Assembly (NCBI GenBank): GCA_027068435.1 | Contig: JAMOTA010000058.1 | Span: forward strand, 1 to 64,000 | Origin: Sulfurovum sp. | Lineage (GTDB): Bacteria; Campylobacterota; Campylobacteria; Campylobacterales; Sulfurovaceae | Length of the DNA stretch: 64,000 nucleotides | Direction of reading: 5' to 3' | Notes under the pieces: model-generated | What the model saw: the letters and a program-made list of their open reading frames with translations, nothing else | The model's database searches: none | Told to the model about the DNA's origin: nothing | Shown here: piece after piece, positions 36,023 through 44,558 of the stretch | Position numbering within the stretch: the stretch's first letter is position 1 | Layout of the letters: each line of letters starts with the position of its first letter | Program-made: the position numbers and the translations under genes

Positions 36023-36186
36023 ATTTAAGTAATACTTTAAATAATATTTTATATCTTACATTTATACTTTACACTATTACATATTAAATTATATTAAAAA
36101 TACTTGATATAATCATATTCTTGAATGTTTAATTTTATTGAAATTTTATGGTCAAAATGCTTTTGTAAATTGAGATATAGAGAGAG

Positions 36187-36214
36187 TATAGAGGCTAGAT
36201 GTTTAGCCTCTATA
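36187..36214 (-). terminator. Hairpin after lipoprotein gene B
   Basis: A perfect 11-bp inverted repeat TATAGAGGCTA / TAGCCTCTATA with a 6-base loop begins 9 bases after the stop. There is no U-tract on the minus strand, but the stem is strong enough to protect or end the transcript. Confidence 0.5.
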
Positions 36215-36223
36215 GATTGATAT

Positions 36224-37480
36224 TTATTTTTTAATACAACGGATAGAGTATCCTACACTTCTATCTTCAGCTTTAGTTCCTACACCAGTATTGATAAAAC
36301 GAGAATCAGCTGATTTACCAAAAGGACTACTAGACCAGTAGAAAATAGCTGTTCCATCTTCTTCTTTATTACCTAAAGAATTTCTTTTTCCTGCTGAGCC
36401 TAATTTAAGTACACCACTCATTGCATTCTCTAAGCCTGTAATGTTGTCATCTAAAAAGGCTTGTTTAAGTTCATCAATAGTTGGGACATACCACCCTTTT
36501 GGACAGATGCTAAGTAAATCATGGTCATTATCATGCCATGCAGCCTCTCTTATTTCACCATCATCATCATTATCTCCCCAGTCATTTGGTGCATCTTCAC
36601 TCTCTTCATCCATAGTTACAAACTTCTCATTGCTTCCATCATATTCTAATACTCCTACAGGTCCTTCCATAGTCGTTGAATCTCTTAGCTCATGTCCATC
36701 TTTACCTCTACCCCATTGGTAGAGTGCACCATAACATTGACTATCTGTTGCACTTTCACATACTCTATCTGCTTTTAGGTTTCTATCAAACCAGATGTTA
36801 CCATCTGCTACATGTGCTTCACAGTATTTATAGTCATTAAAGACAAAACATGCACTAAGTGGATCATAAGGGTCACTTAATGGTTGACCAAAATCTACCA
36901 TAGTAATATTATCTTCTGCTCCATTATCGTAACCATCACCATCACAATCTTTTACTTGCCACATTGTATTGTTATTATCATAATAACTATATCCTGGGTT
37001 TTGCATAGGATCACATGAATCTAATGGATCTGTTGTATTTTCAGGTACAGGTACTGTATTGTTATCATCAATATTATTTACCTCTTCACCATCATATAAA
37101 CCATCTCCATCTGTATCTGCAACTTTTGGATTTGTCCCTAAATCAGCTTCTTCATCATTAGTTAACCCATCTTCATCTTGATCACAAACACCTGCTTCTA
37201 TATTTGGATTACAAGGATCTAAATAATCTGGATCATCAGGATTTATTATTCCATCTCCATCAGTATCTTCTTCACATGTTGAAGCTTCAAGATTTGGAAT
37301 ACAAGGATCTGTATCATCTGGGTCATAATTAGGGTCTTCTACTGGTAAATCTGGAGAATAACCATCTCCATCTACATCTACATGAGTTGCACTCTTCTTT
37401 CCAACTGGTCTATCACCACAACCACTTAACCCTAAAAGAGCAATCATTGCTACAGTAAGTATTTTTTCTTTTAATAACAT
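36224..37480 (-). CDS. Lipoprotein B of the tandem array: TSP3 repeats plus FISUMP/DUF1566-like domain
   Basis: The 418-residue paralogue of gene A has the same lipobox (LLGLSGCG) and a shorter TSP3 region (VDVDGDGYSPD, EDTDGDGII, VADTDGDGLYDGEE), then an almost identical C-terminal domain. The last 50 residues differ (GNKEEDGTAIFYWSSSPFG against GVIEDEGDGIYYWSHSLSG in A). It starts 12 bp after the ompA copy at 37493, so the two are an operon: an OmpA-like peptidoglycan-binding protein with a surface lipoprotein. Confidence 0.75.
   Translation of the reverse strand: MLLKEKILTVAMIALLGLSGCGDRPVGKKSATHVDVDGDGYSPDLPVEDPNYDPDDTDPCIPNLEASTCEEDTDGDGIINPDDPDYLDPCNPNIEAGVCDQDEDGLTNDEEADLGTNPKVADTDGDGLYDGEEVNNIDDNNTVPVPENTTDPLDSCDPMQNPGYSYYDNNNTMWQVKDCDGDGYDNGAEDNITMVDFGQPLSDPYDPLSACFVFNDYKYCEAHVADGNIWFDRNLKADRVCESATDSQCYGALYQWGRGKDGHELRDSTTMEGPVGVLEYDGSNEKFVTMDEESEDAPNDWGDNDDDGEIREAAWHDNDHDLLSICPKGWYVPTIDELKQAFLDDNITGLENAMSGVLKLGSAGKRNSLGNKEEDGTAIFYWSSSPFGKSADSRFINTGVGTKAEDRSVGYSIRCIKK
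36414..37139 (-). repeat. Long duplicated segment, copy in lipoprotein gene B
   Basis: Partner of 34629-35354; see that entry. Its ends do not coincide with domain ends, which suits recombination between tandem copies rather than exon-like shuffling. Confidence 0.8.
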
Positions 37481-38497
37481 CTTATTTCCTTTCTATTTCT
37501 TCGGATATGTCAATTCGACTTCAATTCTACGGTTTAGGCTTTTCCCTGCAGCTGTATTATTTGTAGCTATTGGCATTGTCTCACCTTTTCCCTCTGCACT
37601 TAGTCTGTTTTCACTTACTCCTAGCTCTACTAGTTTTCTTACTACTGCATTTGCTCTTTTTTGTGACAATATAATATTGTATGCATCATCTGCTACGCTA
37701 TCTGTATGTCCTATCACTTTTACAGTTGTCCCTTTATTTCTTATTAGGAATGAGGCAAACTTCTCTACTTTCTCCATTGAATAGCTTCTAATATTTGCTT
37801 TATCTGTATCAAAATGTATTCTTAATGTCCCTTTTATTGGGCATCCGTACTCATCTACTGTGAAGTAACATGGTGTTTCTGGACACTGGTCTAACATATC
37901 TGTCACTCCATCTCTATCTTCATCTGGTGCATCTATTTTTACTGGACACTCATTTTCATTTTCTACTCTTTTTTTGAACTTACTTAATGGTATCTGTACT
38001 CCTGCAGTTAAAATTACTTCATTATCTTGATCTTTCGCATCTAGTATCTGTAGTACTTTCCCTTCTACATTAAACTTTATACCATGCTCATTTTTATAGA
38101 TTAATCCACCTCCACCTTGTACAAACATCTGAGCATCAAAGGTATTATCCATCTCTCCCTCTACAAATTCGTATCCTACTCCTCCTACGAGGTATGGTGA
38201 CAACACATTCTCCTCTGCAAATCCTATCACTCCATTGATTGAACCTTTATACAAACTCTGGACTGTCCCATATCCTGATATATTTACATAGTCAAAATCA
38301 AATCTTGGTTTTACTTCAAAATCATTCAACTCATTAAATTGATAATTCATCCCTACGGTAAAGTTATCCATCTTAATGGAGTCTTCATTATAGATTGACA
38401 ATGCTCCCATATTGAAGCCTATTGTATCTTCCTCTGCCATAGCTTGTGTTCCACTTACTAAAACCAACGCTGTTACTATTGATAGTATTTGTTTCAT
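37441..38497 (-). repeat. Repeat unit copy 2: whole ompA plus start of the lipoprotein gene
   Basis: Matches 39102-40158 (offset 1661) in every line I compared; I saw one difference near its left end. The identity stops exactly at the ATG of ompA on the right side; upstream sequences differ (CGTTTTATC against TAAATCTTCC after CAT on the plus strand). Confidence 0.85.
37493..38497 (-). CDS. OmpA-family outer-membrane protein, copy 2
   Basis: The 334-residue product has a signal peptide (residues 1-21, ending TQAMAEE), a beta-barrel region (about 22-175), a TSP3-type linker DAPDEDRDGVTDMLDQCPETP and a C-terminal OmpA/peptidoglycan-binding domain (about 215-334: LRIHFDTDKANIRSYS, VIGHTDSVADDAYN, RRIEVEL). 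It should span the outer membrane and hold the peptidoglycan. The protein is identical to copy 1 at 39154-40158. Lipoprotein B follows 12 bp downstream. Confidence 0.88.
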   Translation of the reverse strand: MKQILSIVTALVLVSGTQAMAEEDTIGFNMGALSIYNEDSIKMDNFTVGMNYQFNELNDFEVKPRFDFDYVNISGYGTVQSLYKGSINGVIGFAEENVLSPYLVGGVGYEFVEGEMDNTFDAQMFVQGGGGLIYKNEHGIKFNVEGKVLQILDAKDQDNEVILTAGVQIPLSKFKKRVENENECPVKIDAPDEDRDGVTDMLDQCPETPCYFTVDEYGCPIKGTLRIHFDTDKANIRSYSMEKVEKFASFLIRNKGTTVKVIGHTDSVADDAYNIILSQKRANAVVRKLVELGVSENRLSAEGKGETMPIATNNTAAGKSLNRRIEVELTYPKK

Positions 38498-38683
38498 CGT
38501 TTTATCTCCTTTTTAAGATAACGCTTTAAATAATATTTTATACTTTACACTATTTAATATTAAACTATATTAAAAATGTTTTATTTATTGATATTTTTTA
38601 ATGTTTTTTAATGTTTAATGGAAATTAAAGTTAGATTGAAAATTATTTTGTCACTTTTAGTATGGGGGAAAATAGGTTTAGGG

Positions 38684-38699
38684 GGGGAAAGAGTTCCCC
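38684..38699 (-). terminator. Hairpin after lipoprotein gene C
   Basis: GGGGAA / TTCCCC (6 bp, 4-base loop) lies 22 bases after the stop, beside a run of seven G on the plus strand. It is followed by C-rich sequence on the minus strand, so terminator function is uncertain. Confidence 0.35.
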
Positions 38700-38721
38700 T
38701 TATATATTTGATAATTAAATA

Positions 38722-39141
38722 TTAATTATTTGCATCATAAGGATTACTCAAACGACTTGAATCTCTATAGTCATCTTCTTCTCCATTTAATGCCCCATCT
38801 CCATCACAATCATCTGCTATCCAAATACTATTGGTATTATCATACCCTAGATAGTCTGTAGATTGACGAGGTAAACATGCATCTTTAGCTGTATTACTAT
38901 TTGAACCATCTGCTACATCAGCAATACCATCACCATCGGTATCTCTATTTTTCTTATCTGTTCCAAGTAAATCTTCTTCTTTGTTAGTTAAGCCATCATT
39001 GTCTTGATCACAAGCTTGGTCATTAATACTTGTTGAACAAGGGTCATTTTCTAAAGATGCTCCTCTATCTCCTAAACCACAACCACTTAACCCCAAAAGA
39101 GCAATCATTGCTACAGTAAGCATTTTTTCTTTTAATAACAT
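38722..39141 (-). CDS. Lipoprotein C of the tandem array: short form, TSP3 region only
   Basis: The 139-residue product shares the lipobox region (MIALLGLSGCG) with A and B and has two TSP3-like units (DQDNDGLTNKEEDLLG, DTDGDGIADVADG), then a block like that preceding the FISUMP domain in A and B (YLGYDNTNSIWIADDCDGDG). It ends at SNPYDANN, exactly before the FISUMP/DUF1566 domain would begin. It is either a truncated copy or a naturally short calcium-binding lipoprotein. It starts 12 bp after ompA copy 1. Confidence 0.65.
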   Translation of the reverse strand: MLLKEKMLTVAMIALLGLSGCGLGDRGASLENDPCSTSINDQACDQDNDGLTNKEEDLLGTDKKNRDTDGDGIADVADGSNSNTAKDACLPRQSTDYLGYDNTNSIWIADDCDGDGALNGEEDDYRDSSRLSNPYDANN

Positions 39142-40158
39142 CTTATTTCCTTTCTATTTCTTCGGATATGTCAATTCGACTTCAATTCTACGGTTTAGGC
39201 TTTTCCCTGCAGCTGTATTATTTGTAGCTATTGGCATTGTCTCACCTTTTCCCTCTGCACTTAGTCTGTTTTCACTTACTCCTAGCTCTACTAGTTTTCT
39301 TACTACTGCATTTGCTCTTTTTTGTGACAATATAATATTGTATGCATCATCTGCTACGCTATCTGTATGTCCTATCACTTTTACAGTTGTCCCTTTATTT
39401 CTTATTAGGAATGAGGCAAACTTCTCTACTTTCTCCATTGAATAGCTTCTAATATTTGCTTTATCTGTATCAAAATGTATTCTTAATGTCCCTTTTATTG
39501 GGCATCCGTACTCATCTACTGTGAAGTAACATGGTGTTTCTGGACACTGGTCTAACATATCTGTCACTCCATCTCTATCTTCATCTGGTGCATCTATTTT
39601 TACTGGACACTCATTTTCATTTTCTACTCTTTTTTTGAACTTACTTAATGGTATCTGTACTCCTGCAGTTAAAATTACTTCATTATCTTGATCTTTCGCA
39701 TCTAGTATCTGTAGTACTTTCCCTTCTACATTAAACTTTATACCATGCTCATTTTTATAGATTAATCCACCTCCACCTTGTACAAACATCTGAGCATCAA
39801 AGGTATTATCCATCTCTCCCTCTACAAATTCGTATCCTACTCCTCCTACGAGGTATGGTGACAACACATTCTCCTCTGCAAATCCTATCACTCCATTGAT
39901 TGAACCTTTATACAAACTCTGGACTGTCCCATATCCTGATATATTTACATAGTCAAAATCAAATCTTGGTTTTACTTCAAAATCATTCAACTCATTAAAT
40001 TGATAATTCATCCCTACGGTAAAGTTATCCATCTTAATGGAGTCTTCATTATAGATTGACAATGCTCCCATATTGAAGCCTATTGTATCTTCCTCTGCCA
40101 TAGCTTGTGTTCCACTTACTAAAACCAACGCTGTTACTATTGATAGTATTTGTTTCAT
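39102..40158 (-). repeat. Repeat unit copy 1: whole ompA plus start of the lipoprotein gene
   Basis: Partner of 37441-38497 with the same end points. The right end again coincides with the ompA start codon. Confidence 0.85.
39154..40158 (-). CDS. OmpA-family outer-membrane protein, copy 1
   Basis: The 334-residue product is identical to copy 2 (signal peptide, barrel, TSP3 linker, OmpA C-terminal domain). It is the first gene of the array and has its own upstream region (40159-40355), which differs from that of copy 2. If those regions act as promoters, the same protein could be made under two controls. Confidence 0.88.
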   Translation of the reverse strand: MKQILSIVTALVLVSGTQAMAEEDTIGFNMGALSIYNEDSIKMDNFTVGMNYQFNELNDFEVKPRFDFDYVNISGYGTVQSLYKGSINGVIGFAEENVLSPYLVGGVGYEFVEGEMDNTFDAQMFVQGGGGLIYKNEHGIKFNVEGKVLQILDAKDQDNEVILTAGVQIPLSKFKKRVENENECPVKIDAPDEDRDGVTDMLDQCPETPCYFTVDEYGCPIKGTLRIHFDTDKANIRSYSMEKVEKFASFLIRNKGTTVKVIGHTDSVADDAYNIILSQKRANAVVRKLVELGVSENRLSAEGKGETMPIATNNTAAGKSLNRRIEVELTYPKK

Positions 40159-40355
40159 TAAATCTTCCTCTTTCTCTTAAAATGTAGAGCCTACAATATT
40201 CAAATATAGACAAAATAGTATGAATCTTACACTAATTAATATTAAAAATAAGTTATATTTATACACATAAATATCGAATTTATGTAATTATCATGTAGAA
40301 CCTTAACTATGCTGATGTATAATTAGATTTTATTATTTAACCAAGGAAATTATTT

Positions 40356-41111
40356 TTGAAAAAATACTATATAATTACTATTATTATCTTATTTAATATT
40401 TCATTTGCTTCTGCCTATACTATTAAATTAGCAAGTTATGGGAACAAAGAGAATCTTATTGCACAGGTTTCAAAACTTGACAAGGCATTAAGTCAAACTA
40501 CACATATTATTAAGGAGAATAATCTTTACAAGGCATTTTCCAAATCATTTCCAACGAGAGAGAGAGCCATAGAACAACTTAATCTTTATAAAACTGTCTT
40601 TCCAGATGCATATGTAAGTTCAACTTCTATAGATTTAATCAAAGACGAACCAAATTTAGTAAGAGAACCAATTAGTACTGTTGAAGAGCAAAATGATACT
40701 GTAGTTATTGAAAAAACTAATGAACTCATGATACCTACAAAAAGTTTAGCTTCTAAAGAGTCTTTAGCCCATAAATTCACAGGTCATACATTTTACATCT
40801 GCCCTAACCGTATTAAGTCTGATAAAGAGAAGTTACTTATTGAAGTCTCATTTAAAGAGCATAATGTGGTCACATACAAAACACTCTTAGGAAAGATACC
40901 CTCTATTGAGATGGGCTACATAATACAAAATAGTAGAATATACTTTTCAAGAAATGGGATAGTAAACCCTAGTCAATTTAGCCAAGTGGATGAGACATTT
41001 TTTGAATATTACATCATATCTAAATGGTCAAGAGGAAGAAAAATACATAGTATGCGTTTTTATAAAAAAAGAGCATATGCAGAGTCTTACCTTAACTCTT
41101 TAATCTTTTAA
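40356..41111 (+). CDS. Secreted protein with SPOR-like N-terminal region
   Basis: The start is a TTG at 40356 with AAGGAA eight bases upstream; no in-frame ATG lies near. The 251-residue product has a signal peptide (KKYYIITIIILFNISFASAY). Residues about 20-90 (YTIKLASYGNKENLIAQV ... AIEQLNLYKTVFPDAYVSS) resemble a SPOR-type fold. The C-terminal half (about 135-251) has HTFYICPNRIKSDKEKLLIEVSF and ends in basic aromatic residues; I do not recognise it. It is convergent with lptG, two bases apart. Confidence 0.6.
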   Translation: MKKYYIITIIILFNISFASAYTIKLASYGNKENLIAQVSKLDKALSQTTHIIKENNLYKAFSKSFPTRERAIEQLNLYKTVFPDAYVSSTSIDLIKDEPNLVREPISTVEEQNDTVVIEKTNELMIPTKSLASKESLAHKFTGHTFYICPNRIKSDKEKLLIEVSFKEHNVVTYKTLLGKIPSIEMGYIIQNSRIYFSRNGIVNPSQFSQVDETFFEYYIISKWSRGRKIHSMRFYKKRAYAESYLNSLIF

Positions 41112-41112
41112 A

Positions 41113-42192
41113 CTAGGATATATACTCTTTTTTATAGAAGATGTAAATTGCATAACTTAATAAAAGTAAAATAGGTAAGATTAACGTCACCTCTGGTGAT
41201 ATAACACCATTTGAAGCAATCTGACCTAAACCAAATAAGATACCCCATGTTACAAAAGTAAGCCCTAAAGATGAGGCTACAACTATACCCATATTCATCA
41301 TTCTACCATGAAAAGGGAGTTTAAAAAACAAAATAAGTAAAAGTGCTATAGAGAATAGAGGAACGATTGTTTTATTGTAAAAACTTGATCTTATTTTATC
41401 GGTATTTATCCCCTGCTTACTAAGTAGTTTCCATGTATTAAAAGCATCAACTATATTTAAAACTTTACCCTCATAGAGTGACTCAATTATACGTGGTTTG
41501 TACCCCTTTAAGGTTTTAATACTCTTTTTATACTCAACACTATACCTCTCTAAGTTCTTCTCCTTATAGATATGTGTTTTTATTTTGGCATCTTTAGCAT
41601 CCCATTCATTTCCATTAAAAAGTGCAAAAGGTGCTTGGATGATATACTCCACCTTAAAACCTGCTACCTTAAAAATAGTAATATCTGTGATTTTTTTCTC
41701 TACTGGGTCGAGTTTTTTAATATAGACAAAAGTATCATTGTATTTGAAAAATAAATCATTGACTTCATAGCTATCTAGCTCATTTGCTAATAGTGCTTCT
41801 GCTTTCTCTTTAGCATAAGAGAACTCTGTAGTATGAAGTAGCGTAAAAAGTACGTAGGTAACAGATGCAATAAGTAAAAAAGGCATTAAGAGCCTCTTTT
41901 TATTGTAACCAAAGGCGTGAAATGCACCCATAGTGTTGTTCTTAATAAGTGCTAGTTTTGTCATGATAAGAGCAAAGACTATAGCCAAGGGATAGAGTAA
42001 CCCCAATGCCTCTTGCCACATATAGAAGATATAGAGTATCTGATAGTTACCTGAGATATCTAACTTTTGAATATGCTGAAAGTAATCAATCACTGCAAAG
42101 GCAAAAGAGAGTCCAAAGAGTATGGCAAGGAGGTTTTTAACGTAAAGTTTGGATAGGTATTTAAAGTATAAAGTATGAGAGAGATAACTCAT
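41113..42192 (-). CDS. LptF/LptG-family permease (YjgP/YjgQ), lipopolysaccharide export
   Basis: The 359-residue protein has three N-terminal membrane segments (LLAILFGLSFAFAVI, a second at about 57-75, LLMPFLLIASVTYVLF), a periplasmic beta-jellyroll region (about 115-260) and three C-terminal segments (IALLLILFFKLPF to LILPILLLLSYAIYIFY). This is the LptF/LptG topology. It would move lipopolysaccharide from the inner membrane with LptB2. The start overlaps the pth stop by 4 bp. I cannot say whether it is LptF or LptG with certainty; LptG is my preference. Confidence 0.8.
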   Translation of the reverse strand: MSYLSHTLYFKYLSKLYVKNLLAILFGLSFAFAVIDYFQHIQKLDISGNYQILYIFYMWQEALGLLYPLAIVFALIMTKLALIKNNTMGAFHAFGYNKKRLLMPFLLIASVTYVLFTLLHTTEFSYAKEKAEALLANELDSYEVNDLFFKYNDTFVYIKKLDPVEKKITDITIFKVAGFKVEYIIQAPFALFNGNEWDAKDAKIKTHIYKEKNLERYSVEYKKSIKTLKGYKPRIIESLYEGKVLNIVDAFNTWKLLSKQGINTDKIRSSFYNKTIVPLFSIALLLILFFKLPFHGRMMNMGIVVASSLGLTFVTWGILFGLGQIASNGVISPEVTLILPILLLLSYAIYIFYKKEYIS

Positions 42193-42761
42193 ACCTTCAA
42201 CCCTTCAATAGATTTTAAACTATATTTTGATTTAACTTTATTGAGTTCTTCTGTTGCGAGTAGTTTACACGCTTGGGCAACGTGATCTATCAGTTTTTCA
42301 AGTGTTTGACTCTCTTCTATAGAGAAATCATGTAACACATAGTCAGCAACCTGAGACTTATGTTCAGGTTTACCTACACCCACACGTACACGTATGTACT
42401 CTTTAGTGATATGCGTGTCGATGGACTTCAACCCATTGTGACCACCATGACCACCACCCTTTTTAAAACGTAAAGCTCCAAATGGTAAATCTATATCATC
42501 ATGAATGACAACTATATCTTCTAGATCTATTTTATAAAAGTGCTTAACTACTTGAAGACTTTTACCAGATAGATTCATATAAGTTGTGGGTTTTAAAAAA
42601 AATGAGTTTGCAGAGCGATTAAGCTTGCCTTGAAAAGATGTTTTAGAGATATCTCTAGCATTAGAGTCGTTGACAAGCTTATCAATAACTCTAAAACCAA
42701 TGTTATGTCTTGTAGATTCATACTGTAATCCAGGATTACCTAAACCTACAAAAAGTGTCAT
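42189..42761 (-). CDS. pth: Peptidyl-tRNA hydrolase
   Basis: The 190-residue product begins LFVGLGNPGLQYESTRHNIGF, with the catalytic histidine in RHNIGF. FLKPTTYMNLSGKS, VIHDDIDLPFG and GGGHGGHNGLKSI are further Pth signatures. It frees tRNA from dropped-off peptidyl-tRNA. It lies 4 bp after rplY and overlaps lptG by 4 bp. Confidence 0.96.
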   Translation of the reverse strand: MTLFVGLGNPGLQYESTRHNIGFRVIDKLVNDSNARDISKTSFQGKLNRSANSFFLKPTTYMNLSGKSLQVVKHFYKIDLEDIVVIHDDIDLPFGALRFKKGGGHGGHNGLKSIDTHITKEYIRVRVGVGKPEHKSQVADYVLHDFSIEESQTLEKLIDHVAQACKLLATEELNKVKSKYSLKSIEGLKV

Positions 42762-42765
42762 TAGA

Positions 42766-43302
42766 TTACTTAGCTTTAATTACACCACAGATAGCAACAT
42801 CAGTTCTATCCATTAATCTACAGTTAGCAGGTGCTTCAACATCTCTTACAAGAATTGATTCATCTCTATCTAAAGGTTTAACATCAAAATCAAAGTTTGC
42901 TGGTACATCTTCAATAGCACCTCTTACTTTTAATCTCTTTTTAGACATTACAAGTACACCTTTGTTTTTAAGACCTATTGGTGTTCCATGAGTGATTACA
43001 GGTACAAGGAAGTTTGTTACTTGACCTGGAATTGCTACTCTTAAATCTACATGGATTACATCACCATTTACTGGGTGTACTTGGTACTCTTGAATAAATA
43101 CATTAATCTCTTTATCACCAACTTTAACTGGGAATGCAAGTGTCTCTTTATTTCTTATAGTTCTTACAAATTCACCACGTTTAAATGCAGCATTGATATT
43201 TTCAACACCATTTGCATAAATGTTCGCGATTAGATAACCATCTCTTTTAAGCTTCTTTGCATTCACTTTTCCGATACTCTCTCTAATGATACCTTCTAAC
43301 AT
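42766..43302 (-). CDS. rplY: 50S ribosomal protein L25/general stress protein Ctc
   Basis: The 178-residue product has the N-terminal 5S-rRNA-binding L25 domain and the C-terminal TL5/CTC beta domain (about 95-178: PVITHGTPIGLKNKGVLVMSKKRLKVRGA). VHPVNGDVIHVDL is a clear family block. It is the two-domain Ctc form. The rplY-pth pairing is widely conserved. Confidence 0.92.
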   Translation of the reverse strand: MLEGIIRESIGKVNAKKLKRDGYLIANIYANGVENINAAFKRGEFVRTIRNKETLAFPVKVGDKEINVFIQEYQVHPVNGDVIHVDLRVAIPGQVTNFLVPVITHGTPIGLKNKGVLVMSKKRLKVRGAIEDVPANFDFDVKPLDRDESILVRDVEAPANCRLMDRTDVAICGVIKAK

Positions 43303-43354
43303 ATTTAGTCCTTAAATTTAAAATAGAAAAGGATTATATCTAAAAAGGATTAAA

Positions 43355-44524
43355 TTATGCTTCTTCCTCTTCATCTACTTTAAAGTCAAAAACATCTACT
43401 GGTGCATCAGGGTCAACATCTTGAGCAATAGCCCCTTTTCCTACCCCTGCCATTTTCAATAACATATCAGAAGGATTGGTTGCATACTCTAGTGCCATCT
43501 CTTTTGTAATCTTGCCAGTATCAAAATGGTCTAGGAGTGACTGGTCAAAAGTCTGTGTTCCATAAATCTCTTTACCCTCTGCTAAAGCGTCAGGAATTTC
43601 AGCATCTCTGTTTTCTGCTATGAGTTGCTCTATACGTGATGTCTTTTTCAAAATCTCAAGTCCTGCAACACGCCCTCCATCTATGGTAGGGATAAGCCTT
43701 TGACATAAGATCCCCTCTATCACAGAAGCTACAGCTAAACGAATACGAGGCTGTTCTTCAGGTGGGAATGTACCAATAATCCTATCTATCGTCTCTTTAG
43801 CATCTGTGGTGTGAAGTGTAGAAAATACTAAGTGACCTGTATTGGCAGCGTGAAGTCCTATCTCAATAGTCTCCATATCTCTCATCTCTCCAACTAAAAT
43901 AATATCGGGGTCTTCTCTCAACGCCCCTTTAAGTGCTGCAGCAAAAGAGACAGCATCTTCACCTATTCCTCTTTGGTTAATAAGACACTTTTTATCTTGA
44001 TGTACAAACTCAACTGGATCTTCAACGGTAATAATATGCTTTGAATGGGTGTTGTTAATCCTATCGATAATCGCTGCAAGTGTTGTAGATTTACCAGAAC
44101 CTGTAACCCCTGTTACTAAAACCATACCCCTAGAGACATCGGCAAACTCTGCTACAACTGGAGGGAGGTTAAGCTTCTCAAGAGATAAAATATCTATAGG
44201 AATAATACGCATAACTGCAGAGAGACCATTCATCTGAAAAAAGAAGTTTGCTCTAAAACGCCCCTCTTTACCTATGACATAAGAGAAGTCTAGTTGTCTA
44301 TCATAGACAAGCTTCTGATATTGGTCAGGTGTCAAAATTTCTTTTGCTAGATTTTCCATCATGGTAGCATTCATAATATCTTTACCTAAAGTTTTAAGTA
44401 TTCCCTGTACACGTACTCTAGGAATAGCTGTTGCTTTAAGGTGAAGGTCTGAACCTCCACTTTTCATCATCGCTTTTAGATATAGTTGTAAACGTTTTTC
44501 CATTTCACCTATTACTTGACTCAT
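43355..44524 (-). CDS. PilT-like twitching-motility ATPase
   Basis: The 389-residue secretion-ATPase-family protein has Walker A GVTGSGKSTTLAAIID, the Asp box ITVEDPVEF, Walker B DIILVGEMRDMETI and His box HLVFSTLHTTDA, in the order of PilT. The N-terminal PAS-like part begins RLQLYLKAMMKSGGSDLHLK. PilT retracts type IV pili, but no pilin, pilB or pilQ gene is nearby. The acidic tail (DAPVDVFDFKVDEEEEA) is unusual. It lies between tal and rplY in the same direction. Confidence 0.82.
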   Translation of the reverse strand: MSQVIGEMEKRLQLYLKAMMKSGGSDLHLKATAIPRVRVQGILKTLGKDIMNATMMENLAKEILTPDQYQKLVYDRQLDFSYVIGKEGRFRANFFFQMNGLSAVMRIIPIDILSLEKLNLPPVVAEFADVSRGMVLVTGVTGSGKSTTLAAIIDRINNTHSKHIITVEDPVEFVHQDKKCLINQRGIGEDAVSFAAALKGALREDPDIILVGEMRDMETIEIGLHAANTGHLVFSTLHTTDAKETIDRIIGTFPPEEQPRIRLAVASVIEGILCQRLIPTIDGGRVAGLEILKKTSRIEQLIAENRDAEIPDALAEGKEIYGTQTFDQSLLDHFDTGKITKEMALEYATNPSDMLLKMAGVGKGAIAQDVDPDAPVDVFDFKVDEEEEA

Positions 44525-44558
44525 TGCAGTTCCTTTTTACCCTAAATTTATTTGACTT

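Larger units (their letters stand above)
35903..36223. other. 321-bp gap without an intact gene: ompA relic plus old ompA promoter region
   Basis: From the right, about 36030-36110 is an AT-rich segment similar to the region upstream of the ompA copy at 38497 (compare about 38516-38580), then comes a relic of ompA (35915-36022). The right end holds the hairpin at 36187-36214. It is what remains of a third ompA after a large internal deletion. Confidence 0.65.
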
